Notes: generated from the sequence alone by a model not told the origin. Shown: positions 6,986-13,253, counted from the first letter of the stretch. The stretch: 19,458 nt of DNA from JAAFGT01 sp041485165 (GCA_041485165.1 JBGPJC010000076.1:1-19458); one strand, 5' to 3'. Made by a program: numbers and translations.

Positions 6986-7015
6986 TTGACGCCGCAGGCC
7001 CGCTCCCCGTATACT
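6986..7015 (+). promoter_or_regulatory. Sigma-70-type promoter for rplU-rpmA
   Basis: TTGACG (6986-6991) and TATACT (7010-7015) are 18 bases apart, both five of six matches to consensus. Transcription would begin near 7022 and leave a leader of about 24 bases before rplU, too short for a structured L21 leader. Confidence 0.7.
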
Positions 7016-7045
7016 TGGGGTTTGTCTGTTGCTTCCGGAGGCTGT

Positions 7046-7357
7046 ATGTACGCGGTGATTCGCAGTGGGGGAAAGCAGTACCGGGTGGCGCCCGGGGAAA
7101 CCATCCAGGTGGAAAAGCTGCCCGGCAAAGTGGGCGATGCGGTCACCTTTGGCGAAGTTCTGGCCGTGCGCAGCGATGACCAGACCACGCTGGCCGGTCC
7201 GGCTGCCTCGAAAGCCAGCGTGGCCGGCAAAATCGTGGCCCACGGACGCGGCCCCAAGGTCCGCGTCATGAAGTTCAAGAAGACCAACCAGTACAAAATT
7301 TTCCGCGGCCACCGGCAGGACTACACTGCCGTTGAGGTCAGCGAGATCAAGCTCTAG
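7046..7357 (+). CDS. rplU: 50S ribosomal protein L21
   Basis: A 103-residue protein, the standard L21 length. It starts with MYAVIRSGGKQYRV, the hallmark N-terminus, and contains GPKVRVMKFKKTNQYKIFRGHRQDYT near the end, the conserved 23S rRNA-binding loop (KKRRK-x-Y-x-x-x-x-GHRQ-x-x-T). ATG 7046 is supported by GGAGG at 7037-7041. It is the first gene of a short operon with rpmA, which begins nine bases after its stop; L21 and L27 bind near each other in the large subunit and are paired in most bacteria. Confidence 0.97.
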   Translation: MYAVIRSGGKQYRVAPGETIQVEKLPGKVGDAVTFGEVLAVRSDDQTTLAGPAASKASVAGKIVAHGRGPKVRVMKFKKTNQYKIFRGHRQDYTAVEVSEIKL

Positions 7358-7366
7358 GGAAAGGCC

Positions 7367-7645
7367 ATGGCACACAAGAAAGGCGGAGGATCTTCAACAA
7401 ACGGGCGCGATTCCCACGGCCAGAGGCTGGGGGTCAAGCGCTTCGGAGGCCAACTGGTCTCCGGGGGCACCATCCTGGTGCGCCAGCGGGGCACGAAATA
7501 CAAGCCCGGCACCAACGTCGGCCGCGGCAAGGACGACACGCTGTTTGCCTGCATCGGCGGCGTGGTGAAGTTCGAGGACAAGGGGCGCATCGGCAAGTTC
7601 ATCAGCGTGTACCCGGCGCCGGTCCCGGCCCCGGCAGTCGCCTAG
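7367..7645 (+). CDS. rpmA: 50S ribosomal protein L27
   Basis: A 92-residue protein beginning MAHKKGGGSSTNGRDS, followed by RLGVKRFGGQ and VRQRGTKYKPGTNVGRGKDDTLFA. These are the conserved L27 blocks. The unblocked AHKKGGG tail starts right after Met, so it has no cleaved N-terminal extension of the type found in Firmicutes. The Ala/Pro/Val-rich end (PAPVPAPAVA) is a short lineage-specific tail. AGGGAAAGG precedes the start. A strong terminator follows within 20 bases, so the rplU-rpmA transcript probably ends here. Confidence 0.97.
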   Translation: MAHKKGGGSSTNGRDSHGQRLGVKRFGGQLVSGGTILVRQRGTKYKPGTNVGRGKDDTLFACIGGVVKFEDKGRIGKFISVYPAPVPAPAVA

Positions 7646-7661
7646 TCTCTCTTCGCTCACC

Positions 7662-7695
7662 GGCGGTCCCGCACAGCGGGACCGCCTTTGTTTTT
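7662..7695 (+). terminator. Rho-independent terminator after rpmA
   Basis: GGCGGTCCCGC (7662-7672) and GCGGGACCGCC (7676-7686) form a perfect 11-bp stem with a three-base ACA loop, followed by TTTGTTTTTC. The stem and T-rich tail point to termination on the plus strand. Confidence 0.9.
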
Positions 7696-7717
7696 CTTCC
7701 CGCTCGTGTCGTATCCT
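7688..7717 (+). promoter_or_regulatory. Possible promoter for obgE operon
   Basis: TTGTTT (7688-7693) lies 18 bases before TATCCT (7712-7717), overlapping the T-tail of the rpmA terminator. Initiation near 7724 would leave only about 13 bases before the GTG start of obgE, which has no clear Shine-Dalgarno. Weak but placed where a promoter is needed. Confidence 0.35.
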
Positions 7718-7736
7718 ACGCACAGAACGGATCACT

Positions 7737-8834
7737 GTGTTTGTTGACGAAGCAAGAATCTACGTGAAGGCAGGCGAGGGCGGCCGCGGTTGTGTGGCCT
7801 TCCGGCGGGAGAAGTTCGTCCCGCGCGGCGGGCCCTCGGGCGGGGACGGCGGCGATGGCGGCAGCGTCATCCTCGAAGCCACCACCAACGAAAACACATT
7901 GCTGCGCTACCGCTTCGACCGCGAGTTCCGCGCCGACCGCGGCCGCCACGGCGAAGGCTCGAATTGCCACGGCCGCTCGGGGCAAGACACCCTGCTCGCA
8001 GTTCCCGTCGGCACCATCGTCCGCGACGAACAAACCGGCGAGCTGCTCTTCGATTTCACCGCCGCAGGCCAGCGCTTCTTTGCCGCCCGAGGCGGGCATG
8101 GCGGCCGGGGCAACCAGCATTTCGCCAAGCCCTGGCACCAGGCCCCACGCGAGTTCGAGGATGGCGAGGCTGGCGAGGAGCGCCGGCTGCAGCTCGAGCT
8201 TCGTCTGCTGGCCGACGTTGGCCTGCTGGGTTTTCCCAACGCCGGAAAATCCACGCTGATTTCGCGCATCTCCGCGGCCCGGCCAAAGATTGCCGATTAC
8301 CCATTCACGACGCTCGAGCCGCACCTGGGCGTCGTATCTGTCGACGGCGAACGGCCCGGCTCGGGACGCACTTTTGTTGTCGCTGACCTGCCCGGCCTGA
8401 TCGAAGGCGCGCACCAAGGGGTTGGTTTGGGAATCCGCTTCCTGCGGCACATCGAGCGCACGCGCCTGCTGGCACATCTGGTGGACACCAGTGACGCTTC
8501 GGACTCTGACCCGGTGCATGATTTCGAGGTCGTCCGCGGCGAACTGCGCGCCGCAAGCGAAACGCTCGATGCCAAACCGTTCATCGTCGTGGCCACCAAA
8601 CTCGATGCCACCACCGACCGTGCGCGCCTCGACCGCCTGCGCAAATTCTGCGAGGAGCAAGGCCACTCCTTCTTCACGATCTCGTCGGCGACCGGCACGG
8701 GGATCCAGCAACTGGTTCGCGGGATGGCTGACGCACTGGCGCGCCTGCCGCGCCACGAAGCCGAAGTTGCGGACTCCGCCGCTCCCGGCGCCGCCGCTGA
8801 CGCGGCGACTGATTCCGAGGTGCGTTCCTCTTGA
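7737..8834 (+). CDS. obgE: GTPase Obg/CgtA
   Basis: A 365-residue GTPase acting in late 50S subunit assembly and stress control. Residues 1-158 are the Gly-rich Obg fold (FVDEARIYVKAGEGGRGCVAFRREK, GGPSGGDGGDGG, GGHGGRGNQHF). The G domain follows, with G1 GFPNAGKST (165-173), G2 YPFTTLEPHLG, G3 DLPGLIEGA (217-225), G4 TKLD (287-290, where most Obg proteins have NKxD) and G5 ISSATGTG. The C-terminus is short and Ala-rich and lacks the extra OCT domain of some homologues. GTG 7737 fits the conserved N-terminus (FVDEARI); no strong ribosome-binding site is visible. Its stop shares four bases (TTGA) with the nadD start. Confidence 0.95.
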   Translation: MFVDEARIYVKAGEGGRGCVAFRREKFVPRGGPSGGDGGDGGSVILEATTNENTLLRYRFDREFRADRGRHGEGSNCHGRSGQDTLLAVPVGTIVRDEQTGELLFDFTAAGQRFFAARGGHGGRGNQHFAKPWHQAPREFEDGEAGEERRLQLELRLLADVGLLGFPNAGKSTLISRISAARPKIADYPFTTLEPHLGVVSVDGERPGSGRTFVVADLPGLIEGAHQGVGLGIRFLRHIERTRLLAHLVDTSDASDSDPVHDFEVVRGELRAASETLDAKPFIVVATKLDATTDRARLDRLRKFCEEQGHSFFTISSATGTGIQQLVRGMADALARLPRHEAEVADSAAPGAAADAATDSEVRSS

Positions 8835-9478
8835 CCGCGCTGCCTCGCGCTCCGCGCACCCGCCCGCCCCGATCGATAGCGCTGTTTGGCGGCTCGTTCG
8901 ATCCCATCCACTCCGGGCACCTTGCTGTGGCGCGCGCGGCCTGCCGCCGCTTCGATCTCGATGAAGTGCATTTCATTCCCGCGGGGCGCCCGCCGCACAA
9001 GAGAGACCGCCATCTGGTGCCCTACCTGCACCGTTTTGCCATGGTGGCGCTGGCCTGCGCGGGAGAGCCGCGCTTCGTGCCGTCGCTCGCCGAGGCGGGC
9101 GACGACCTCTCCGGCCGGGGGACGCACTACTCGATTGACGTGGTGCGCGCCTTCCGCCGGCAACTCCGGCGCGGCGAGCGTCTCTATTTTCTGGTCGGCG
9201 CGGATGCATTTTTGACCATTGGCTCGTGGAAGGAGTCGGTGGCGTTGCTGGAGGCCTGCGAATTCCTGGTGGCCACGCGCCCCGGTGTGACCTCCGCCGA
9301 ACTGCGGCGCGCTCTGCCCGAGGCCATGAGCCGCACGGGTGTGCACGTGCTTCCCGGCGTCAACAGCCCGTGCTCTTCGAGTGCCATCCGCAACCGGGTG
9401 ACCCGCGGGCTTTCCATCCGCGGACTTGTGCCCGCGGCGGTGGAGGACTACATTTGCAAACTAGGCCTTTACCGTTGA
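8831..9478 (+). CDS. nadD: Nicotinate-nucleotide adenylyltransferase
   Basis: A 215-residue enzyme that joins ATP and nicotinate mononucleotide to make deamido-NAD in the cytoplasm. The nucleotidyltransferase signature is clear: ALFGGSFDPIHSGHL with the H-x-G-H motif at residues 22-30, the FIPAGRPPHKR segment, and the SSSAIRNRV motif near the C-terminus (the usual S-S-T/S-x-I-R). The TTG at 8831 overlaps the obgE stop as TTGA; a GAGG at 8817-8820 is 10 bases upstream. The N-terminal 16 residues before the conserved block are basic and proline-rich, so a start slightly further in cannot be excluded. nadD next to rsfS is a common bacterial arrangement. Confidence 0.93.
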   Translation: MTALPRAPRTRPPRSIALFGGSFDPIHSGHLAVARAACRRFDLDEVHFIPAGRPPHKRDRHLVPYLHRFAMVALACAGEPRFVPSLAEAGDDLSGRGTHYSIDVVRAFRRQLRRGERLYFLVGADAFLTIGSWKESVALLEACEFLVATRPGVTSAELRRALPEAMSRTGVHVLPGVNSPCSSSAIRNRVTRGLSIRGLVPAAVEDYICKLGLYR

Positions 9479-9855
9479 TCCCCAACTCGATTCGTCCCGA
9501 AATTCGCCTGGCCATCGAGGCGGCCCAGAGCAAGAAGGCCGCGGCGGTGACCGTGCTCGACCTCGAAGGCCTTGGCGCCTTTACCAGCGCCTTCGTCCTG
9601 TGCACGGGTTACAGTTCGCCTCAGGTACAGGCCATCAGTGACGCCGTGGATGAGCGGCTGAAACTCTTTGGCCATCTGCTGCTCCACCGCGAAGGGTACA
9701 ACTCCGCGGCGTGGGTCTTGCTCGACTACGGCAGCTTTGTGGTGCACGTGTTCAGCGAAACCGCGCGGCTGTTCTACGACATCGAGCGCCTGTGGCGCGC
9801 CGCCAAGCGCACCAACATCCCCGATGTGGATTTTCACGGAGCCGCCAAGGCATGA
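9475..9855 (+). CDS. rsfS: Ribosome silencing factor RsfS (Iojap/DUF143)
   Basis: A 126-residue protein. RsfS binds L14 on the large subunit and prevents joining to the small subunit when nutrients are short. Conserved blocks are VTVLDLEGLGAFTSAFVLCTG, VQAISDAVDERLK, the HREGYNSAAWVLLDYGSFVVHVF segment and the closing FYDIERLW. TTG 9475 overlaps the nadD stop (TTGA), repeating the obgE/nadD junction; the frame stays open upstream, but only as a shadow of nadD. The ribosome-binding site is weak, consistent with translational coupling. Its stop overlaps the next gene as ATGA. Confidence 0.92.
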   Translation: MIPNSIRPEIRLAIEAAQSKKAAAVTVLDLEGLGAFTSAFVLCTGYSSPQVQAISDAVDERLKLFGHLLLHREGYNSAAWVLLDYGSFVVHVFSETARLFYDIERLWRAAKRTNIPDVDFHGAAKA

Positions 9856-10790
9856 CCGCAGCGCTCTGCGAATGGATCGCGGCCGCTCCGTCCTCCCGCC
9901 AGGTCCTGGTTCTGGCGGAGAAGGTGGCTCCAGCCTCGACTACAGTCCTGATCTTCGGCGAAACCGGCACGGGGAAGGACCAACTCGCGCGGCTCATGCA
10001 CGATTTGGGGCCGCGGCGCGACGCGCCGTTTCTGAAAATTGATTGCGCCAGCCTCCCGCCCGAGTTGGTGGAATCCGAACTGTTCGGCCACGAGCGCGGC
10101 GCGTTTACCGGCGCCACGGACCGCAAGCTGGGCCGCTTGGAGATGGCCCGCGGCGGCACAATCGTCCTGGATGAAGTGGCGGCGCTGGCGCCCGCGGTGC
10201 AGTCCAAGCTCTTGCGCGTGCTCGAAGAGCGCGTCTTCGAGCGGCTGGGAGGGACGGAAACGCTGCGCATGGACGGCCGGTTGATTGCCCTGACCAACAC
10301 CGACCTGGTGCGCGCGGTGGCGGAGGGCCGCTTCCGCGAAGACCTCTATTTTCGCTTAAACGTTTTGGGCATCACCATCCCGCCGCTGCGCGAGCGCCGC
10401 GAAGACATCCTCCCGATTGCGCGGCATCTCCTGGCGCGGCTGGCGCTGGTCCATGGCCGCCCGGCGGCGAGCCTCAGCGCGCAGGCCGAAAGCTTGCTCG
10501 AAGCCTATGCCTGGCCCGGGAATGTCCGTGAGCTGAAAAACGTGATCGAGCGCGCGCTGGTGTTTGCTAAGCAGGATTTGCTTGGCCCCGAGGATCTGCC
10601 TGATGCCGTGCGCGCCTCGGGCGCCGCAGGGGCCGCCGGCCAGGGGATGCGCTCGCTCGAAGACATGGAGCGCGAATGCATCGCTGCGACGCTGGAAGCC
10701 ACGCACTACAAAATCACCCGCAGCGCGGAAATCCTAGGGATCAGCCGCAAGACCCTGCTCGAAAAACGCAAGAAGTACGGCCTGCATTGA
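9852..10790 (+). CDS. Sigma-54-dependent transcriptional activator without sensor domain
   Basis: A 312-residue enhancer-binding protein. The AAA+ domain starts almost at the N-terminus: Walker A GETGTGKD (36-43), the sigma-54 contact loop GAFTGA (83-88), Walker B with Asp107-Glu108, the arginine-finger region FREDLYFRLN (161-170), and WPGNVREL (221-228). A Fis-type helix-turn-helix fills 274-312 (AEILGISRKTLLEKRKKYG). There is no receiver, GAF or PAS domain; only about 20 residues precede the ATPase. Such proteins are controlled by partners or by their own level, as in PspF. ATG 9852 overlaps the rsfS stop by four bases, so it is coupled to the ribosome-assembly genes. Its targets are unknown, and no -24/-12 promoter was recognised in the window. 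Confidence 0.92.
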   Translation: MTAALCEWIAAAPSSRQVLVLAEKVAPASTTVLIFGETGTGKDQLARLMHDLGPRRDAPFLKIDCASLPPELVESELFGHERGAFTGATDRKLGRLEMARGGTIVLDEVAALAPAVQSKLLRVLEERVFERLGGTETLRMDGRLIALTNTDLVRAVAEGRFREDLYFRLNVLGITIPPLRERREDILPIARHLLARLALVHGRPAASLSAQAESLLEAYAWPGNVRELKNVIERALVFAKQDLLGPEDLPDAVRASGAAGAAGQGMRSLEDMERECIAATLEATHYKITRSAEILGISRKTLLEKRKKYGLH

Positions 10791-10812
10791 GACCGCTCTC
10801 CATGCTCCGGCC

Positions 10813-11244
10813 ATGAACATCCGCCTGATTTTTCTTGGCAAGACGCGCCGTGCGGAGCTGCGCGCGCTGCTCGCGGATTACGTGGAACGCATCGGCCGGT
10901 CCTGTACGGTCTCCGTCCACGAGCTGCGCGCACCAGCCGAGCAGTCACTCGCCCGCGTGAAGACGGACACTGCCGCGCATTGGGTCTTACTCGATGCCGG
11001 AGGAAAACAGCTCAGCTCGCAGCAGTTTGCCCGCTGGCTGGGCGCCCTGCGCGATCGCGGAACGCGCGAAATCGTCTTTCTTTGCGGAGACGACGCCGGT
11101 TTTCCCGATTCCATCCGCGCCCGCGCGCAGGAGAAAATTTCGCTGTCAACGCTCACCATGCCGCACGAGCTGGCACGCGTCGTCCTTGCCGAGCAGATTT
11201 ATCGCGCCTTCGCGATTTTGTCCGGTCACCCATATGCGAAGTGA
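10813..11244 (+). CDS. rlmH: 23S rRNA (pseudouridine1915-N3)-methyltransferase RlmH
   Basis: A 143-residue SPOUT methyltransferase, slightly shorter than the usual 155 residues. It methylates pseudouridine 1915 in helix 69 of 23S rRNA using S-adenosylmethionine. The SPOUT blocks are present: VLLDAGGKQLSSQQFA, the SAM-binding loop FLCGDDAGFP (family usually GG-P-D-G), and SLSTLTMPHELARVVLAEQIYRA with a closing GHPYAK. Most homologues end in PYHR/K, so the penultimate His is Ala here. ATG 10813 lies 22 bases behind the activator gene; its ribosome-binding site is weak (CTCCGG). It is the last intact gene of the cluster. Confidence 0.92.
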   Translation: MNIRLIFLGKTRRAELRALLADYVERIGRSCTVSVHELRAPAEQSLARVKTDTAAHWVLLDAGGKQLSSQQFARWLGALRDRGTREIVFLCGDDAGFPDSIRARAQEKISLSTLTMPHELARVVLAEQIYRAFAILSGHPYAK

Positions 11245-11263
11245 CGGCGGGCCTTCCTGGAGT

Positions 11264-11395
11264 GCGGCGGCGCTGGGGTTGACACGGCTGCGGGGGTACA
11301 TGCTCTACAAGGTGAGCCCGCGCGACCCTCTGTCGTTTGGGTCGGCATTCCTGGTGCTGACCAGCCCGCTTGCCAGCGCGAGCTACTTGAGCTGA
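11264..11395 (+). pseudogene. C-terminal remnant of a MacB/FtsX-like ADOP permease
   Basis: Without any start of its own, this frame reads AALGLTRLRGYMLYKVSPRDP and then a hydrophobic stretch LSFGSAFLVLTSPLASASYLS before TGA. This matches the last loop and final membrane helix of the acidobacterial duplicated orphan permeases (typical pattern ALTRL-x-x-x-LLFGVSPTDPLTF...LLASY-x-PARRA). The PARRA and VDP blocks that should follow are missing, so the similarity stops abruptly near 11390. It is a scrap left by recombination, not an expressed gene. Recognition is by memory of the motif. Confidence 0.6.
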
Positions 11396-11520
11396 CGGTC
11401 AGCGAAAAATGCCAGCGAGCGGCCGTCAGGCGACCAGAAGGGAGAATCACTATTTTCCGTGCCGGTCGGTGCTTGAGCACTGTTGACGCGCAGCGGCCGC
11501 AACCAAATTTGGGTTACCGA
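11383..11520 (-). pseudogene. PD40/WD40-like fragment of the type fused to Ser/Thr kinases
   Basis: On the minus strand from 11520 the frame reads QIWLRPLRVNSAQAPTGTEN and continues SDSPFWSPDGRSLAFFADRQLK, then TAG. The WLRPL...GTE...PFWSPDGRSLAFFAD series is the characteristic TolB/PD40 propeller blade found C-terminal to many acidobacterial Ser/Thr protein kinases. Only about one blade is present, and no kinase domain lies upstream, so it is a decayed fragment. It meets the plus-strand permease remnant at about 11383-11395, and its 5' end touches the stop of the small Lys-rich gene. Confidence 0.6.
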
Positions 11521-11651
11521 GGTGGAAGGTTAGGTGGAGGGGTATAACCTTTGCCCGGAATCTCAGCAGGTGGCTGAAATTGGCTGAGTGGTCTGATCGC
11601 TTGGAGCTTCTTGCCCTTCTTCAGTCCCTTGCGCGTTTTCTTCGCTTTCAT
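11514..11651 (-). CDS. Small Lys-rich protein with LKKGKKL core (45 aa)
   Basis: A 45-residue protein with an excellent ribosome-binding site, AAGGAGAG at 11657-11664 (minus strand), five bases before ATG. The N-terminal half is strongly basic (MKAKKTRKGLKKGKKLQAI); the C-terminal half is Pro/Gln-rich and ends PPPNLPPR. No cysteine, signal peptide or membrane segment. The core LKKGKKL recurs in the 32-residue product at 12428-12526, so the two are paralogues. The function is not recognised. Similar Lys-rich starts precede some Hcp-like proteins in my recollection, but nothing here proves a link. It follows the zinc-ribbon membrane gene on the same strand with a 110-base gap. Confidence 0.6.
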   Translation of the reverse strand: MKAKKTRKGLKKGKKLQAIRPLSQFQPPAEIPGKGYTPPPNLPPR

Positions 11652-11761
11652 TGAATCTCTCCTTTCATTCGATTGCCCCTTGGGGTGCAGGGCGGATGGG
11701 GCACCCGGGGGCCGACGAGCCAGCAGACCCAGGTAATCCAGTATCATATCTACATTCGCAG

Positions 11762-12271
11762 TCATAATCTGACAATCCCGCAGGCTGGACACGAGCATCC
11801 CGAAGCCGCTACCAACAATGGTGTCCTGCAAAATGGGCACACGGTATCGGACGCCGGGGGAATAGTGGCCAATATTTGCGTCAAAGAGGGATCCTTCGGT
11901 GTGCGGAGAAGGTGCGCGAATACCAGGATTGCTCCGATTGGTCCGCCGATGCGGAAGATCCAACTGCCGACAACGAAGTCCGGCTCAACTGGCATGGCCC
12001 AGAAAACTGCCGAGAAGAAGAGCAGCACAAACAATCCGGCCCACTTAAAGGAGCGACGCGTCCCGGGAGCTACATGCGGCTGTTGACCGCATACCGTGCA
12101 CAGCCAGCGTTTCCAAAATCCGAGTGGCAGGAACGGGATCCAAAAGATGTGCAACGCGTCGAAGCTCCGCATCTGCACCGACCTAAGTGCCTGCCTGCAC
12201 GACAGGCAATGGTCATTGCGAAATGCAATGCGTTTACGCCGGAAGTGGTAGATGCCATGGACGATGATCAT
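11762..12271 (-). CDS. Zinc-ribbon membrane protein of unknown function
   Basis: A 169-residue protein. The N-terminal domain has C22-x2-C25 and C58-x2-C61, a zinc-ribbon arrangement, within a conserved-looking segment (FRNDHCLSCRQA, then FDALHIFWIPFLPLGFWKRW). Two hydrophobic helices follow at about 76-93 and 98-121. The C-terminal tail carries a second Cys cluster: C145, C148, C159, C161 and C164. The protein is thus membrane-anchored with metal-binding ends, probably facing the cytoplasm. The start at 12271 is the first ATG in the open frame; no strong Shine-Dalgarno is seen. It lies between the two LKKGKKL genes on the same strand. The role is unknown; zinc-ribbon/TM proteins of this shape occur in several phyla as uncharacterised proteins. 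Confidence 0.7.
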   Translation of the reverse strand: MIIVHGIYHFRRKRIAFRNDHCLSCRQALRSVQMRSFDALHIFWIPFLPLGFWKRWLCTVCGQQPHVAPGTRRSFKWAGLFVLLFFSAVFWAMPVEPDFVVGSWIFRIGGPIGAILVFAHLLRTPKDPSLTQILATIPPASDTVCPFCRTPLLVAASGCSCPACGIVRL

Positions 12272-12335
12272 TCTGTGCCGGCCCGCGGCGGGCGCTCATG
12301 GCAGCGACATCGTCCTGAATAATAGTGGCTGGTCT

Positions 12336-12372
12336 GCCAGGAGAGCCGCTGGCCGCCCTTGGCTCTCCCGGC
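12336..12372. repeat. Hairpin, 12-bp stem with one mismatch
   Basis: GCCAGGAGAGCC (12336-12347) pairs with GGCTCTCCCGGC (12361-12372) except at one position, across a 13-base loop. No T-run follows on either strand. It sits between the 32-residue gene and the zinc-ribbon gene. Confidence 0.5.
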
Positions 12373-12391
12373 AATCGAATCTCGGCGCTTT

Positions 12392-12414
12392 GGCGTGCCC
12401 TGAGAAGGCACGCC
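12392..12414. repeat. Hairpin, perfect 8-bp stem downstream of the 32-aa gene
   Basis: GGCGTGCC (12392-12399) and GGCACGCC (12407-12414) form a perfect stem with a seven-base loop, 14 bases beyond the stop of the minus-strand small gene. It lacks a T-tail, so it may be a weak or factor-assisted terminator, or may protect the 3' end of the short transcript. Confidence 0.5.
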
Positions 12415-12427
12415 GGAACGACGACAG

Positions 12428-12526
12428 CTACTCAATCCTCAGGTAGGCGTTGACGGCGGGTGATTTTGTCGCCGACAATTTCTTACCCTTCTTCAAATGC
12501 TTAGTCTTGGCTTTCTTCTTCGCCAT
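12428..12526 (-). CDS. Small Lys-rich protein with LKKGKKL core (32 aa)
   Basis: A 32-residue product, MAKKKAKTKHLKKGKKLSAT followed by KSPAVNAYLRIE, with about a third lysine. GGGAG lies seven bases before ATG (12526), and a good minus-strand promoter sits at 12570-12598. It shares the KxLKKGKKL core and the basic lead with the 45-residue product at 11514-11651. The last residues (AYLRIE) resemble the first strand of Hcp-like proteins (YLKIEGI), so it could be the surviving N-terminus of a longer protein; no continuation is found past the TAG. Function not recognised. The dedicated promoter and ribosome-binding site argue it is expressed. Confidence 0.55.
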   Translation of the reverse strand: MAKKKAKTKHLKKGKKLSATKSPAVNAYLRIE

Positions 12527-12569
12527 TGGATTTTCTCCCGCGGTGGATTTGCCCCAGGGGCGCTGCACT

Positions 12570-12598
12570 CTTATATACAAAGTGAGCGCCGATGTCCA
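12570..12598 (-). promoter_or_regulatory. Promoter for the 32-aa Lys-rich gene
   Basis: On the minus strand TGGACA (12598-12593) and TATAAG (12575-12570) are separated by 17 bases; each matches the sigma-70 consensus at five of six positions. The predicted start near 12563 leaves a leader of about 37 bases before ATG 12526. Confidence 0.6.
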
Positions 12599-12688
12599 TT
12601 GGCGGGCGGCCGGGCTTGACGTTTCGCGGCACTCGCCGCACACTCCGAGATTACCCCTGAGGGGCAGGGGTTCACTGAGAGCGCCGCC

Positions 12689-13225
12689 ATGCCGGAAGGA
12701 AAAGGACTGCTCATCGTCTACACCGGCCCGGGCAAGGGCAAGACCACCTGCGCCCTGGGGACATCCTTTCGTGCCGTGGGACAGGGGCTGCGCGTCCTGA
12801 TGGTGCAATTCATCAAGGGCTCCTGGCACTACGGCGAGCTGGACGCGGCCAAGATGCTGGGCGACGACAAATTCGAAATTCGCCCCATGGGGCGCGGATT
12901 CGTCAAGGTGGGCGGGGCGGAAACCGATCCCGAGGACATCCGCCTCTGCGAGCAGGCCTGGGAATACGGCCGCGAGCAGATTTACAGCGGAAAGTACGAC
13001 CTGGTGGTGCTCGACGAGATCAACTACGTGATCACCTACAAGATGCTCGATCCGGAAAAAGTGGTGGACGCACTGGCGCGCCGCCCGGAGCGCGTGCACG
13101 TAATCTGCACCGGGCGGAGTGCGCACCCCAAACTGGTCGAGCTGGCCGACCTGGTAACGGAAATGAAAGAGGTCAAGCACCCGTACACAAAAGGCATCCT
13201 CGCGCAGCGGGGGATTGATTACTGA
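12689..13225 (+). CDS. cobO: Cob(I)yrinic acid a,c-diamide adenosyltransferase (CobA/CobO/BtuR family)
   Basis: A 178-residue enzyme that transfers the 5'-deoxyadenosyl group of ATP to cobalt in corrinoids, for de novo synthesis or salvage of coenzyme B12. The P-loop GPGKGKTT (13-20), the following ALGTSFRAVGQGLRV, the block VQFIKGSWHYGE, and the DLVVLDEINYV segment with ICTGR downstream are all diagnostic of the family. The length is typical. ATG 12689 begins one short segment before the conserved core; only a weak GAGAG lies upstream. No other cobalamin genes and no recognisable cobalamin riboswitch lie in the adjacent 160 bases, so it looks like a salvage or stand-alone copy. The gene is divergent from the small Lys-rich gene. 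Confidence 0.93.
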   Translation: MPEGKGLLIVYTGPGKGKTTCALGTSFRAVGQGLRVLMVQFIKGSWHYGELDAAKMLGDDKFEIRPMGRGFVKVGGAETDPEDIRLCEQAWEYGREQIYSGKYDLVVLDEINYVITYKMLDPEKVVDALARRPERVHVICTGRSAHPKLVELADLVTEMKEVKHPYTKGILAQRGIDY

Positions 13226-13253
13226 AGCAGCCGCGGACTTCGCGGCGTGCATC

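Noticed and set aside
7716..9346. Two long minus-strand frames (about 346 and 349 codons) opposite obgE and nadD
   Set aside because: They mirror obgE and nadD codons in GC-rich DNA, have no family motif or ribosome-binding site, and overlap clear genes.
11391..11403. Perfect palindrome GCTGACGGTCAGC as an operator
   Set aside because: It falls inside the two overlapping decayed coding fragments and is explained by their codons; no adjacent promoter.
12527..12688. Cobalamin riboswitch before the adenosyltransferase
   Set aside because: The gap is 162 bases, holds a promoter for the divergent gene and shows no B12-box-like sequence.
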